A stretch of DNA of 64,000 bases from Epiperipatus broadwayi (Eukaryota; Onychophora; Udeonychophora; Euonychophora; Peripatidae). The position numbers and the translations under genes were made by a program. Positions 33,623 to 46,631 of this stretch are shown here, in pieces (within the stretch, counting starts at the first letter, position 1; each line of letters starts with the position of its first letter). The notes under the pieces are model-generated. The model was not told the origin of the DNA. It did no database searches and saw only the letters and a program-made list of their open reading frames with translations. The stretch spans positions 10,576,499 to 10,640,498 of the forward strand of contig JAQFVV010000012.1 in NCBI GenBank assembly GCA_028023455.1, written 5' to 3'.

Positions 33623-35523
33623 AACATTTGGTTCCCATTAAAAAAATGGCCTTATTGTACATCCAATTCACATAAGACTGGAGACTCTCTGCATATTAAA
33701 TAAAGTAATATTTTTGTCTCTATCCAGAATCATCTTTGGAAGAATGAATAATTAATAGTATCATTGTAGTAATGCCAAAAAATCTTCATGAGTAATTTCT
33801 AGTTTATTTATTATCTGATAAAAAATAATTAATGACTTAAAATTTTTTCAAAGAAACTATGGATTTAAACTCACATCCATTTGCTTTTCTATCTAAAAGA
33901 TTTGTCACTAAATCAGTAACTTAAATTTTGAAGTATGTTTATTGATTAGAAGATAATTTATCTTATCTTAGCAATAAAAATAACTGCAGACATTTTGAAT
34001 ATTTAACAAAAAAGTTATATAACTTAAAACAGAGCACAATGTGAATAATCTAGCTTAAATTTAATCTGAAATAGCTATAAACTATCTTATAACCAGTCAT
34101 CAATCAATGAATTACATATGGCAGTGGCAAAAAGATCTCAAAATTCTTTACTTAATCAAACTAAAAGCTTATATTTTTAATTCTTTAAATTTAGAATTCA
34201 ATCCAAGCCAGTTAGTTCTTTTCTCTATGTATATATGTAAGCAATTTAATTCAAAACATTAAAAAAATTGGCTATTGGATAGGTGAAAAAAGTCAGCAAA
34301 AAAACTTAATATAGACATCTGTTTTGGTGATAAAATCTGATCCTTTTTTTTTTTTTTTTTGAAATAGCATCTACAATAAAATGAAACTATAGTGAAAACT
34401 GAAATTTGAATGTGGGCAAACATTTTTTTTTTTTTAGTATAGCTTCCTTATGTTTATTAAATTATTTACACTTTCAAAAAAAAAAAATAGCATAAAGTAT
34501 AACAAAGCTGAATCTATTTGACTATTTAAAGTCTTCTAAAGATTGATATGACAACAAACATTTATGGATATTTGAGAAATAGAAATGAAGTTTTTTTTGT
34601 CTCAGAACAACATCATGATCAAAAATACTTTTTTTGTTCACTATTTATTCACACAAACTTGTGATATATTTTATTGCCTTTGTGATAAAAGTTAGCAAAT
34701 CCACCTGCTAAGCTCATAATCTGAAGTTTAAATCTGAGTGAACTTTGAAATTGCTTTCAGGTTCAAAGCACCATAATATTTTTCTTTCACATAACCATTT
34801 CATATCTATCCAGATAATTATTCACTCATTGATTAATGAATAAGTGTATCTAATTTTATATTGAGGATAAATCAAATAAAAAAAGAGTAAATTGCCATCA
34901 TCTGGTATTTGAAATTAATAGGAATTAATATCTTTCTTTAGCTGTTTCTTTATAAGGTAATACTAGAAAGTTACTATGTGGAAATTATTTGAAAGCAGTT
35001 ATACCTTTTATCTTATATATGCATGTAAATCAAATAATTTGGTACAATGATTATACAACTTTCCTACCACGCCTAAGATATAAATTGAATCCAGATCAAG
35101 TAATTAAAAAAAATTGTAACTGGTTTTGGATTTTTCTTTCAGGTAATCAGCCAATAGCCAAATCAGCTACCCATTTAATAGTGCTAAACAAATAATATCT
35201 AGCTATTTTTATTTTAAAGCAAAACTGTCTGCACTTGTTAATTGGTTAAACTAGTAAGTGTGGCTTCTTTCTTTATTTATTCTCTATAATGATTATTGAA
35301 AAGAATCTGCAAAGGGCTATTTATAGACAGTTTCCCGTTACTATATATATATATTAATTCTAAGATTCTTGTAAATAAATGATAAATCCATAGTATTATT
35401 TCCAGAAGCTTCCGTGTAATAAAAATTTAATAACTAAATAGCAGAAGTTTCAGTATAATAACAAGTACTTTCCTCAGAGCTTCTTTTTTCTTAAGTCTAT
35501 ATATATTATTAGAAATCACTTCT
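33623..35523. other. AT-rich stretch with a possible old SINE
   Basis: No gene is seen. On the minus strand 33861-33918 reads 'tgatttagtgacaaatc' then 'gagtttaaatcc', spaced like tRNA A and B boxes, and may be an old tRNA-derived SINE of another family. A weaker similar pair lies at about 34690-34735 (plus). Long A and T runs occur near 34345, 34425 and 34475. Confidence 0.35.
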
Positions 35524-36897
35524 TAAACAACTACATCTGGATCTCATTTTATGCAGTACATAGGTTCCTCAGCAAATGTGCACAAAAGAAATCGCGCAAA
35601 AATAGATTTAACTTACCTTGAAAAGTGGGAGATACATACTGTAATTTTCAAAAATCACATAAAAGCAAAGCAACAACGTAAAATTACTTTAAAATTCGCA
35701 TAAAAAAAATAAGGAAATAAAATATGACCAATAAAAAATTTCAAATTTGAAAAAAATTAATACAAGACAAACTTTTTTTACTTTTTTTATTAACTACAAT
35801 ATTTAATTTTATTCAAAACAATATATTTTTATGCGTAATTTACAGTATTTTACATTTTTTCATATATGTACACTATTTTAATCATTATCACTATTTCACG
35901 ATATGCAAATTTGTTTGTGAACTGGTAAGACATCAGATTCGTCACAAAAGAAAATACAACTAGCGCAAAAGTTGATTTTTTTAATTGCTCTTATAGTACA
36001 ATCACCCAAACTAAAATGTTTTCCAATCGCTGTTGATCCTTCCCATTTCACTAAGTGATCTAAAATTGAAATTTTTGTTTCCAAATAAATTCATTTTCTT
36101 GTTTTTTTTTCCCCCCTCCATTAGAGTAAACTAAAAGTTTAAAATAAAAATAAGAACTTAGACATATGATAATAAAAAGACACCTACTCCCCACTGTTGG
36201 GCAAAATTTAATCAAAACTAACAATTAAAAATTAAATTCCTATTTTTGTCTTTAATTTTTTAATTTTTAATTCCATTTAAAAATCAAATTTCTTTCACAT
36301 CACATTAATTTATGTAATTTTTAAATAGTTAATTACAATTAAAAATCAGATTTTAATTTTTAATTGTCAAATTTAATTGTGCCCACCGCTGTTCTCACCT
36401 TTTAAAAATAAATTTGCAGACAATAAATGATTAATTGATTAAGTATACTCTTTTTTTAAAAAGCAAAAATAAAATGTGATTTAAAATGCAAAAACAACAT
36501 GCATAAGTATAAGCATCTATAATGTTTGAACAGATTTACATTATAATATTGTAAAATTTAATGTGTGTATATAAAATGGGGAAATCCTGATTTTAACTGA
36601 ATTATGAACTTCTTTACTGCATAAAATCTACTACAGTACTATTATAAAGTGCTGAAAATATTGAAATTATTAGATGGAAATCGAACTCCGATAATGCACT
36701 ATTACTTTACATATGACGTGTGAGTGCACAAAATTTATAATATTTAAAGTAATAGCACATTATTGGAGCTCGACTTCTGATCTAATAATTTTTATCACAT
36801 AAAAGAAAACTGCATACAAAGGTATTAAGAAAAAACATGAATCACATAACTTCAAAATCGCATTTAAAAAATCTGCATAAAATGAGACCCAGGTATA
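35524..36897. mobile_element. pogo/Tigger-like DNA transposon, copy A, internally decayed
   Basis: It starts 'tacatctggatctcatttta' and ends 'cataaaatgagacccaggtata', giving terminal inverted repeats of about 23 bases inside TA dinucleotides. Duplication of TA is the mark of the Tc1/mariner superfamily. It retains a transposase N-terminal fragment on the minus strand (35896-36084). A smaller internal palindrome (about 36675-36775, 'ccgataatgcactattactt' and its complement) is shared with copy B. It cannot move on its own. Confidence 0.75.
35896..36084 (-). pseudogene. pogo/Tigger-like transposase N-terminal HTH fragment
   Basis: The minus-strand peptide contains ETKISILDHLVKWEGSTAI and then GKHFSLGDCTIRAIKK. 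This is the pattern of the N-terminal helix-turn-helix (CENP-B/psq type) of pogo and Tigger transposases: a KxxIL start, a (G/E)GxS-x-x-x-IGKxF middle and an S/T-T-(V/I)-R-xIKK recognition helix. It would bind the transposon ends. Reading is lost after IKK, probably by a frameshift, and no DDE catalytic domain is in the element. The true start codon upstream is lost. It could alternatively be a domesticated psq-domain gene, but its position inside matching inverted termini argues for a transposon remnant. Confidence 0.7.
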
Positions 36898-39080
36898 CTG
36901 TAATCTCAATACCAGAAAAATATTAATAATCAATAATACACACACATATACAATGTACCAAACATGGCAACTCTAAATTCATGCTTTTAGTATGAAATGA
37001 AATGATTTGGTGTGGAGACCTATATTCTTATTTTAATGCATCTTATATTTATTTTTTGTTTAAAAGTGTTGTTTGTTTGTTTGTTTTTTTTAAAAAAAGA
37101 AGTAAAAAATAGACTTGAACAGTATTTTAAAAAAAAAAAAAAAAAAAGATATAAAGAAAAGAGGTCAAATACAAAATACATAAAATACACTTAAGATTAA
37201 TGCAGAATTTTATAAGCATATGAAAAATATAAAATATAAAAAGATAATGCAAAATTACTGTGAAGTAAATATATCATTACAGAACTTTAGAATACATAAA
37301 TAATGTCAATACAGAGTCAAATCATACATATTTAAAATAAACCTGATATGCATAAAATAATTAGAATGTTACAATTGGATAGGTCATTTGATTATGATGG
37401 TAATTACAACTGAGGGTAAGGTTTCAGGCAGCATTCATTTACTTAGATAAAATTCTGATATTAATTTATATGGTAATTAAGTTGGGATTGATTAAAATTT
37501 TTATAGAATTTGTTTTAGAAATATTTCTTATAACTTTAGTTGAATAACATCAAGTATTTATCAAAGCTTATAAAATATTAAGATGCTAGAAAAAAGTGTT
37601 GAGGTAAAGGGAAGGGGAGGTGTTTATGAAGCAATGTTAAATTTAAAGTGATGATGATCAAGTGCAGATTTTCTTGTAGAATTCAATTGTTTAATTATTT
37701 AATTCTGCTTATGTCCTTTCAAAAAAAGTATAAAAACATAGAATTTGAAATAGTTTTAAAATTTATTACAAAAATTTCAAAATTTAAATAAGTTTTTAAA
37801 ATAAACATTTTATTAAAAATTGTATTATTATTTACTCAAAATGATTATTAAAAGCATATAATAAGGTTTCGAAATAATCTCCCCCCCCCCAAAAAAAAAA
37901 AAACTGCTTGTGTATTAATTTTTCCATCACAAAACTCATTAGATCACCAAACACACATAAAAGTTTGACTGCCTAAAATATGATGTCTTTTATAGTTGAA
38001 AAACCAAATTTAAAAATTCAGCAAAACATATTTTTTAAAATAGATAAAAAATAATAGTCATGAATAAAATTATATAAATATTACATTTGTGATTCCACTA
38101 TTTTCTATTAATGAGAAAAAAGTAGTACAATTATTAAAATTATTAAACAAATTTCTAAATTTGGACAGACTTTAAATCAAAAATAGTTTTAAAAATAATC
38201 AGCACAGAAGTAAAACACCTGCTTATAAAATAAAATTAACATTGATAGGTAAACAGATATAATCAATGAAATATATCATGGCAAGGGCATATTTATCAGC
38301 AGTATGCATGTAGCTTACTTCCAAAACTATTCACATACATTTACTAAAAGTTATATTTGTCTTAGTAGCAGAAAATCATTTTTAAAATTATATAGTTTTT
38401 CATAACTTAGTTATTTAACTGTATAAATGGTTATGAGACCATCAAGTTTATTTTTTTATCCTATTTAAATTTTGACATCATAATAATCTTAAATATTTAT
38501 TTATTTGTTTTTAAAATTGTATTTATTTATTTCAGTTGTTTGTTAGTAAATTTCATAATTTATAAAAATAAATTGAATGGGTTGATAATGAGAGAACAGA
38601 TAAATATACCTTAATCAAGCAGACTATATCATTCTTTTTACTGTTCTCTGATGAAATGTGATTCTGAAATTTGTAACAATATCCACCAGAGCTCATTACC
38701 TAACAGAATTATCTTCCTTAAGATTTGAATCTCTTCATAATTTAATTAATTTATTTAATTTGTCTATGCAATTTAGTGTAATTGTCATATCTGACCTTGC
38801 CTTCAGAAGTGCCAACAAAAACTGAAAGTTCCTGAATCAATTCTTATCTGAATTAAGTGAAATATAATTGATCAATTAATGGAATGGAATTATTGTGCTC
38901 AAACTGCCACTTGGTTAATCACCCTGATCACTTTAGCATTTAACTATATATTTATATACTAAACTGTATTATTAGTTACAAGATCAAGTAAGGTTCAAGC
39001 ATCAATGTGGTGAAATGATAATCACAGCAGTTCTTAGTTATTAAAGTCAAGTTTTGCAATCTATTATATTTAAAAACTAT
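36898..39080. other. AT-rich, no gene seen
   Basis: It contains a C10 A13 homopolymer junction at 37881-37903 and long A runs near 37130. No repeat partner was identified. Confidence 0.5.
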
Positions 39081-40208
39081 GGTACTTTCCGATTTTGCTC
39101 CATGCCACCACTTGAGGGCACTTATTTCCAATAGTCTAAAATAATTATACATTCGCAGGAAACACATATATATATTATTTAATACTTTTTCTATATATGT
39201 TTTAGCAAGTGGTTACATTAAAACTCAGGCAAGTGATTTAATTGCTATAAATATAGTTTATATATACATATATTTTTTTTTTAGTTAATGGCTTTTAAAA
39301 AAAATAAAACCTCTCAAGTGCAAGGCATAGGATGGCAGAATGTCCATACATATAAATATTTTTATTATTTAAAATACAATCGGAGTGGCTAAATTTTATC
39401 CAAATGTTTAAACATGTGATCATCAGTCACATGTGTGCCATTGACCTTATCCCAGATTAAATCTTGATTGAACTTTACTCAAAGGATTCATCTCTACTGA
39501 ATCTTAATTTTATGAATTATTTAATCGATAGACTATTTCATTCACTATTTACTTGCAAAAAACCCATAATTTGTAATTGATTTCAATTGTAGTTGATTAC
39601 GTCCCTAGAATTAGACCTAAATGGAAATGCAAATAAATTGTTTTTGAAAGGAATAAGTACAATTTTTATTTGATTACAACAAGATTATTAATACTATATT
39701 TATAGCGATTAAATCACTTGCCTGAGTTTTAATGTAATCAGTTGCTAAAATATATAGAGAAAAGTATTAAATAATGTATGTTTATAAATGGAAAGTTAAT
39801 TTCAATAACATTATATAAAATGTTAATTTACATATCTGAGTATTCAGAATTTTTACTAAACACAATTAATTTTTCTATTACTAGTTATTAATTACTAATA
39901 AACATTCTTTATTCTTTCCATTTCACTTTCACACTTTTTTCCTCCATTAAATAAATTACTTAATTTCAGTCTATTGATATTAGTAACATAAAAAAAAATC
40001 TCACTTTTAATGCAAACTTTTCTAACATAGTTTCTTTAGTAAAATAAAATCATCATTATGCTAATTTCTACTGAATGACAAGTTTTAAATGAAAATTTTA
40101 ATAAATTATCTCTTCATTAAAAAAACGAAATGTCTCCTCAAATGTATAATTATCACAGACTATTGAAAATAAATGCCCTCAAGTGGTAGAGCAAAATCGG
40201 AAAGTACC
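39081..40208. mobile_element. Inverted-repeat element with ~70-bp termini (outer)
   Basis: The left terminus 39081-39155 and the right terminus 40139-40208 are inverted copies (ggtactttccgattttgctc at the left outer edge). The usual target duplication is not obvious. It encodes no protein. Another inverted-repeat element (39172-39778) lies inside it. It abuts the copy B transposon, with only about eight bases between. Confidence 0.7.
39172..39778. mobile_element. Inverted-repeat element with ~85-bp termini (inner)
   Basis: The arms 39172-39256 and 39694-39778 are inverted copies containing 'gcaagtgatttaattgct' and 'aaaactcaggcaagtgattt'. A ~437-bp non-coding centre lies between them. Its off-centre placement inside 39081-40208 suggests insertion just inside the left arm of the older element. 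Confidence 0.65.
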
Positions 40209-40215
40209 AAATATA

Positions 40216-41312
40216 TATACACCTGGGTCTCTTTTTACGCGGACTTATTTAACATGATTTTGAAGTTACACAATTTGTGTTTCACCGGAAGTGTGTTAAA
40301 TAAGTACGCGTAAAAAGAGACCCACGTGTATGAACTCCGATAATGCGCTATTACTTTAAATAATAAATTTCGCGCACTTACGTTATATTGAAAGTAATAG
40401 CACATTATTGGAATTCGACTTTCATCTTAGTAATTTCAATATTTTCAGTGCTTTATAATATTAAGATTTTAAGCAATAATGAAATTAAAATCATAATTTC
40501 CACATTTTATGTATACACACATTAAATTTTACAAGATTATAATGTAAATTTGTTCAAACATTGTACGTGTTAATTTTGCATTTTAAATCACATTCTGTTT
40601 TTGCTTTTTAAAAAAGAATGTAATCAATTATTAATCATTTAGTGTCCCCAAGTTTATTTTTAAAAGGTCAGTAATATCAGTGGGCATAATTAAATTTGAC
40701 AATTAAAAATTAAAATGATTTTTAATTGAAATTAACAATTTAAAAATTACTTACTGCGACTTGAAATTAATGTGAAATTTGATTTTTAAATCGAATTGAA
40801 AATTAAAGACAAAAATAAGAATTTAATTTTTAGTTGTTAGTTTCATAAACAATTAATAAAATCATCATCTTAAAGATTAATTACTAATTATGTTGTCACA
40901 AGAAAACCACTGTTACAACATGAGTGTGAAGTTGGCGCTAGTTGTTTGCAAATGAACGTGTTTTTCTGCAAATAGCTATAATAATTAAAACGTGTATAAA
41001 AAAATGTAAATTATGCATAAAAATATATTATTTTAAATAAAATTAAATATTATAATTAAAAAAAGTTTGTCTTGTATCAATTTTTTTCAAATTTGAAATT
41101 TTTTATTAGTCATATTTTATTTCCTTATTTTTTTTTTGCGCTTATTTTAAAGTAATTTTACGTTGGAGCTTTGCTTTTACGCGAATTTTGAAAAATCACA
41201 GACCGCATCCCCCCTTTTTCAATGTAAGTTACGTCTATTTTTGCGCGATTTCGTTTGCGCGTGTTTTCTGAGGAACCTATCTATCGTGTAAAACAAGACC
41301 CAGGTGTATAGC
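40216..41312. mobile_element. pogo/Tigger-like transposon, copy B, inverted relative to copy A
   Basis: It runs from 'tacacctgggtctcttttta' to 'aagacccaggtgta', with TA at each edge and TATA duplicated outside. The right end (40985-41310) is the reverse complement of the starts of copies A and C. The left end matches the right end of copy A but contains an extra inverted copy of the terminus ('cgcgtaaaaagagacccacgtg', ending near 40331), making a ~115-bp hairpin. No transposase is readable. Confidence 0.78.
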
Positions 41313-43570
41313 AAATGTTACTGAAAATGATAAATTTAAATTTTAAAGTATTTGGATTATAAATATACTTCTATATGAATACAGATGAAAAACATTATTT
41401 TAAAATTCCTGATTCTAGCCATTTTTCAAATTTGCAAAAGCCATTAATCTAGGCCTTTTCCAAATTTTCAAATTTTTGAATTTCAAGAATAGATTCTGCA
41501 CTTGGAAAAAAGGAATAGGAATCTTACTGCAATTAGGCAGTAATTTATACATTTTTACCAAATACTGTTTTTGTCTTTTTGTTTATAAATGTACCTATAA
41601 ATTACTTTCTTTATTGCAAGGGTTAAAAGATCATCAATAAAAATTTTGTAGGATAGAAATTTATAGATTAACGAGTATTCTACATGTAAATCCTATTTAT
41701 ATATAAAATCATACTTATATAGTGAAATCTCTGACTTAGATTAAATCTGCAGAATGAGACAGATATTATAAAATAATGCAGCTTGTGAGAAAAAGTATGA
41801 AAAGCTCCAATTGTAATCAATCCTACATTTAAAATTTGAAATAAAAGGATTTAAAAAAAAACTGATATGAATATGGAAGTTTTTATTGTTACTTAAAACA
41901 GTAATAAATAACTGCAGAAAATATAGGTTTTATTTTTGACATATATGCCACTTTTTTTTTTAGTATTTACTCTTATCTACAATTTTATATGGCATAAGTA
42001 TGCTTTCATTTTTATAGCATTATGTACAACAATCCATCTATGTAAGTTGAGAACTACAGTTTTTGTTGTTGTTTTTTAAAGCTAGAAAGTATCATTCAGA
42101 TTATATGTTAAACTTAGGAAAAATGTTTTACAAGAAGCAATCTTATAAAAGTTCATAAATTAGAATGCTGAACAAATTACATATATCAGAAACAACTACT
42201 ATTAATAAATGAATTACTTTTTAAATTTATAGTAGTGGCTGGCAAACTCTTGATTATAATCTGCCAGACAATTATAGTAGCTATTTAGTTGATTAAGATA
42301 AAGATAAATAATGGATTAAATGTATATATGTATAATACACATTCTATTATATAGGAAAAAGTGCTGGATCATAGTAAAATTATATGTATATTTTATTTTT
42401 ACACTCACTGCATTAACATCATTACAGATTAAGCGGGGAATTTTATCTTCTAATTAATAATAGCTAGATACCTATTTATTTACTAAAATTGGGTATCTAG
42501 CTGAATCTTTTTTGAGCCAATTGTCTGGAAAAAAAAATTAAGCCAGCTTATAATCAGAAAAAAATTTCAAATTTCTACTAATTCAAACTTGCAAGGAATG
42601 TGCAATGGCATTTTTATATGCTTTCTTAATTTCAAATACTTGTTTTTTCAAGCTTGTTATGGATATTTTATTTTAAAGAAATGTAGTTATCATAAATAAT
42701 TCTTAAATTAATTTTTCTTGGATGAAAATATTCTCTATTTTAATTTCTGTCATGCATTAATACATTGTCTAGAAATATAAATATTTTTTTTTATTTTTCA
42801 CTCAAGATAATGTAAAAATGGGATAAGTTCTTTGCAAACACGTGCAAAATTATATCATTTTATTCATACTTTTATAAGTATTCATATAATAAATACTCTT
42901 TTTTTTTATCAAAATATAAAAAATATATTTTTTAATATTTTCTTATTTACTTATTTAAATAAATGTAGGTTGGTACTAAAAAAAAGATAAGAAAGGAGCC
43001 TGGGACTCCAGTTCACGCTGTTACAAGTTCCCAGTTTTATTCACCAAGGTTATAGTCCAGTTGCGAATTCATAAATGAAAAGTTTACTAAGATGTAAGTG
43101 AATACCTGTTTTATTGTTTTTTCATCTTTACAAAAAATTTTAAAACAGTTTTCATTCAAGAATAATTAAAATTACCTTTCGTTCCGTTTTATGTAAACGG
43201 CTGCCATTAGCAATAGGCAAAAGCTAGGTTAAGTAATTCCTAGAATCATTAGAGTAACATAAATCTTTGGAAAATACTATTAAATGATACCAAATTATTC
43301 TAAAAAGAATAGAGACACTAGAAATCTTAATCTTATTGATAGAATAAAAAAAGTAAGCATTTTGGACATCAAATCTCATTGAAAGTAAAAATGCTAACAA
43401 AGATAGTTTTAAGAACTTCATCCTTGCATCAGATATTAATTATGTTAAACAAGTTTCCATAACTGAAAAATTAATCAGGAAGGAAAGAAAACAGCCTAAG
43501 GAACATTATAAATACAAAAATTAATCATAAAATTAAGGAAAAAAGAAATCCCAGTGCTAAATTGTTCATA
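41313..43570. other. AT-rich, no gene seen
   Basis: I see nothing beyond simple-sequence runs. The minus frame 43224-43421 lacks any domain. Confidence 0.5.
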
Positions 43571-44095
43571 GGAATAAAATTACTATATTGTCTGTCAGAC
43601 CGGAAGTTGCCGAATATGGCAAATCAGTCCAGAGGGAATAAATTATTTTGAATTTTAATTCGATCTCAATTTTAGAATTAAACATTATAGATTAGGTCTT
43701 AAGCTATCTTCTTGCACAAAAATCCAATTTCTCTGATGATCACAACAGAAGTTATTAGCCCACTTCCGGGATGATTGGGGGTCCACAAAAAATGGAAAAA
43801 ATATTCAAATCAACACAAAATTACAACAAAATGATTCCTGAGCTACAAAACAATGATTTAAAGACAAAATTAGTCCAAATGATGTTTTAGACCTAAACAG
43901 AGACATTGAAGCCACAAATTATTCATCCTCTTTTAATTCAACAATTATTGAGATTATTCCAAAGTTTAACAACAAACTTTCAGATTATACAACTGAATCC
44001 TTGACTACTAACCAAGACCCAGAATTCAATCCAAAGAAGCAGAATCCAATTAGTATCATAAAAAGGAATCATAGTAAACCCTGAAGGTCATATAA
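43571..44095 (+). other. Possible decayed coding stretch of an unidentified element
   Basis: From about 43885 to the TGA at 44090 one plus frame is open for roughly 68 codons, containing LNRDIEATNYSSSFNST and DPEFNPKKQNPIS. A frameshifted upstream part begins at 43792 (MEKIFKSTQNYNK). Composition looks protein-like. I do not recognise the family; a LINE ORF1 or gag remnant is possible. Confidence 0.35.
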
Positions 44096-44966
44096 CTGGA
44101 TGGGTTGCACAGATATTGTGAACATTTGCAGACCCAGGAGGTTGGTAATGATTACGGACTTTCAGCTCTCTTGACCTCAGTGTGCAATGTGACATGGACA
44201 AATGGTGTGTACTCATGATGTCCGAGTAAATCTGGCTTGATTACAGATTACAATGAATCTACTGTTGCATTGGTGGGCATGGGTCCGCACTCCTCTTTTC
44301 CTCAGATGTGATGGGGGTGGTCAGGAGGGGCTTTGCTCATTTGTGGGGGTGGTCGGCCATCACTTCCAAGCCCGGGTAAAGGCCGCTGCCTTCCATTGAA
44401 CTTTGCCCTGAGAGGCTGCTGCACCACCTTGATGGATTGTTTATTAGGACAGTGTTGATTTGAGCTCATTATTATTTTTTGTTTCCTTAGTTAACTTTAA
44501 AATTTGAGCATTTGTAAGGTGGTTGATCTGCTTTGGGCCACTAACATATTTTGTAGCTTTGATGGAGTTGTTGCTGCAATAATTTTGCAGGCATGGGTCT
44601 GCACTCCTATTTTCTTCCTCAGGGGTGGTGGCAGTCTTTAGGGGCCTGGTTTATTGGTGCAGACTGTTGACAATTTATTGCCGCTACCTGGAAAACTTGC
44701 AGAGGGTACCTGGTCAAAGTCTCAGCACCATTCTTGCTCTGGTTGGCTGATGTGCCCTTGATAGGTTGGTTTGGGGCAGTGCAGATCTGTGCTTGTTACT
44801 TGTTAGTTTTTCCCTAGTTGGCTTTCCAATTTTGGGCAGTAGACCAAATGTGGTCCCTGCACATTTGGACTGTTAATTGGGGAAAAGAGGTATCTATAAT
44901 AGTCTTGACATGGCTCGGCTGCGGGTCAAGAGTTTATTATCCATGTATCAGAACAGACTGTATCTA
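44096..44966. repeat. GC-richer island with two diverged ~315-bp direct units
   Basis: Unit 1 starts near 44276 and unit 2 near 44591, both with 'gcatgggtc.gcactcct.tttt' and both closing with a 'tttcctagtt..cttt..aatttt' block. The island is clearly less AT-rich than its surroundings and lies just before the 5' LTR of element 2. No long frame is present. It may be an LTR or promoter region of another element. Confidence 0.55.
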
Positions 44967-46130
44967 TGAAAGACACTAATGTTTAAATTATAGACTCTAA
45001 TCAGGAAGATTTGAACTAAATGAAAATTTATCTAATGTTTTTTTTTTTTACTTTATATGTTTGTAAAAGTCTATTTTTCTGTCACACTTGGAAGTTTCAG
45101 CATGTTTGCAATTGGAAAAATCCATTCCATAAGAAGCAACATTGAACAGGGTGGGAAGATTTATTAAGCTAGGAAATTATTTTGTTTTGTAAATAAAATT
45201 TAGATTGACTGCCTCTGTAGTAACTTGAAATTCGATCATCATCATCACATAATATGGATGAGGTAAGAATCTTAGTAGTACAGAACAGAGTTTATGTTAT
45301 TTGTTTATTTGATTATGTTTAATTAATAACTGTCACATTTAGTTTACTCAATATGAATATTTTTCTATCCATTTTAGAGAACTTGTATATGGATAAAAAG
45401 AGAGGGATTCCCCAAAGAAGATGGAACCTCTCAACAAATGTTGGATGATGGAACTATTGGACATAGTATGATATAATCTTGTAAATAGTTATTTAGCTTT
45501 GTGATCATCATTATGACACTGAAATAATAATTTTTCCTTTTATTTTTGTGTTTTATCTAATTTTATTGACTTTGTATATAAGGAGTATCCATTGATGCAT
45601 ATGGGTATGTGATAGAGTAACAATAATTTTAGTCATTGATATGATAGAGATGCATCTGAACACATACAAAAATACTTTTGTTATGTTAATAGAATTTGGA
45701 TTTTTCTGTTATAAATAATAATTGTTAATGTGTTTTAAATCAAATTGGTAACAAACTCATTCATACACTTACTCATTAATTTAATTGATTAAATATATAT
45801 ATATGCACACAATACAATTATAACATATAACACTGCAATAGGGTTGGATGTATCTTAGGTGAATGAAAACTTAGTTACTGCATAAAGTAAATTCACCTCT
45901 GAAGAGAGCCAGAGGTAACATTCTCCCTGTGTTTTTTAATGGAATCCAAAAGAGTAGTGAGATATGGATGAACTAGCCTAGATTTAATGAGTAAACTAAG
46001 AGCTAGCCCAATAGAGATGGATATGATCATTGGTTAGTTACTTCCTTGTTTTCACAGCTTTCTAGCAGAAGACCCTGGATCTGACCATAGTTAAATGTAC
46101 CCCCCCTCTTCTGGCGGAAAACCTGGACCA
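44967..46130 (+). repeat. Gypsy element 2, 5' LTR
   Basis: It begins TGAAAGACACTAA and ends near 'ggaaaacctggacca' (the end could be 46137). It aligns with 53871-55049 over its length. A TGG that could start a primer-binding site is at 46138. Confidence 0.78.
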
Positions 46131-46450
46131 AACATCATGGCACAGTCAACTTACGGGCACGAAATATTTATCTAGAGCATTACACCAGTTTCTAGGGAAG
46201 TCCAGCAAATGAACTGGTTTTTTGGGGGGAAATTTGCTCTACTCTGAAACTCTACATCAACAACCCTGATGAATTTATGTGGCAATAGATTGACATATCC
46301 AACCATAAACAGTAATACATTTAATGAAACATTAAATATAAGTAGTTGTTGAGTGGAATAAATGAGCTAGGCATATAAAACCTAGGCTAAACCAAAAGTA
46401 GGCATCAAAAAAATAATATCTATACCTATATAAGTAAATAATACAGGTAG

Positions 46451-46621
46451 GAGTTAAATAAACACTTAATGGCAAGGGGGCAGCAGTAGGTCCTATGACA
46501 TACATATGAGTTAAATAAACACTTAATGGCAAGGGGGCAGCAGTAGGTCCTATGACATACATATGAGTTAAATAAACACTTAATGGCAAGGGGGCAGCAG
46601 TAGGTCCTATGACATACATAT
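46451..46621. repeat. Three perfect 57-bp tandem units
   Basis: Units at 46451-46507, 46508-46564 and 46565-46621 are identical. Because 57 is a multiple of three, the minus frame 46332-46667 reads a 19-residue repeat, but no conserved protein is implied. Perfect identity in an otherwise decayed element points to recent expansion or an assembly effect. Confidence 0.93.
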
Positions 46622-46631
46622 GTATTGATAT

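Noticed and set aside
46451-46621. CRISPR-like array of direct repeats
   Set aside because: The three 57-bp units are directly adjacent with no spacers, in a eukaryotic retrotransposon. It is a minisatellite.
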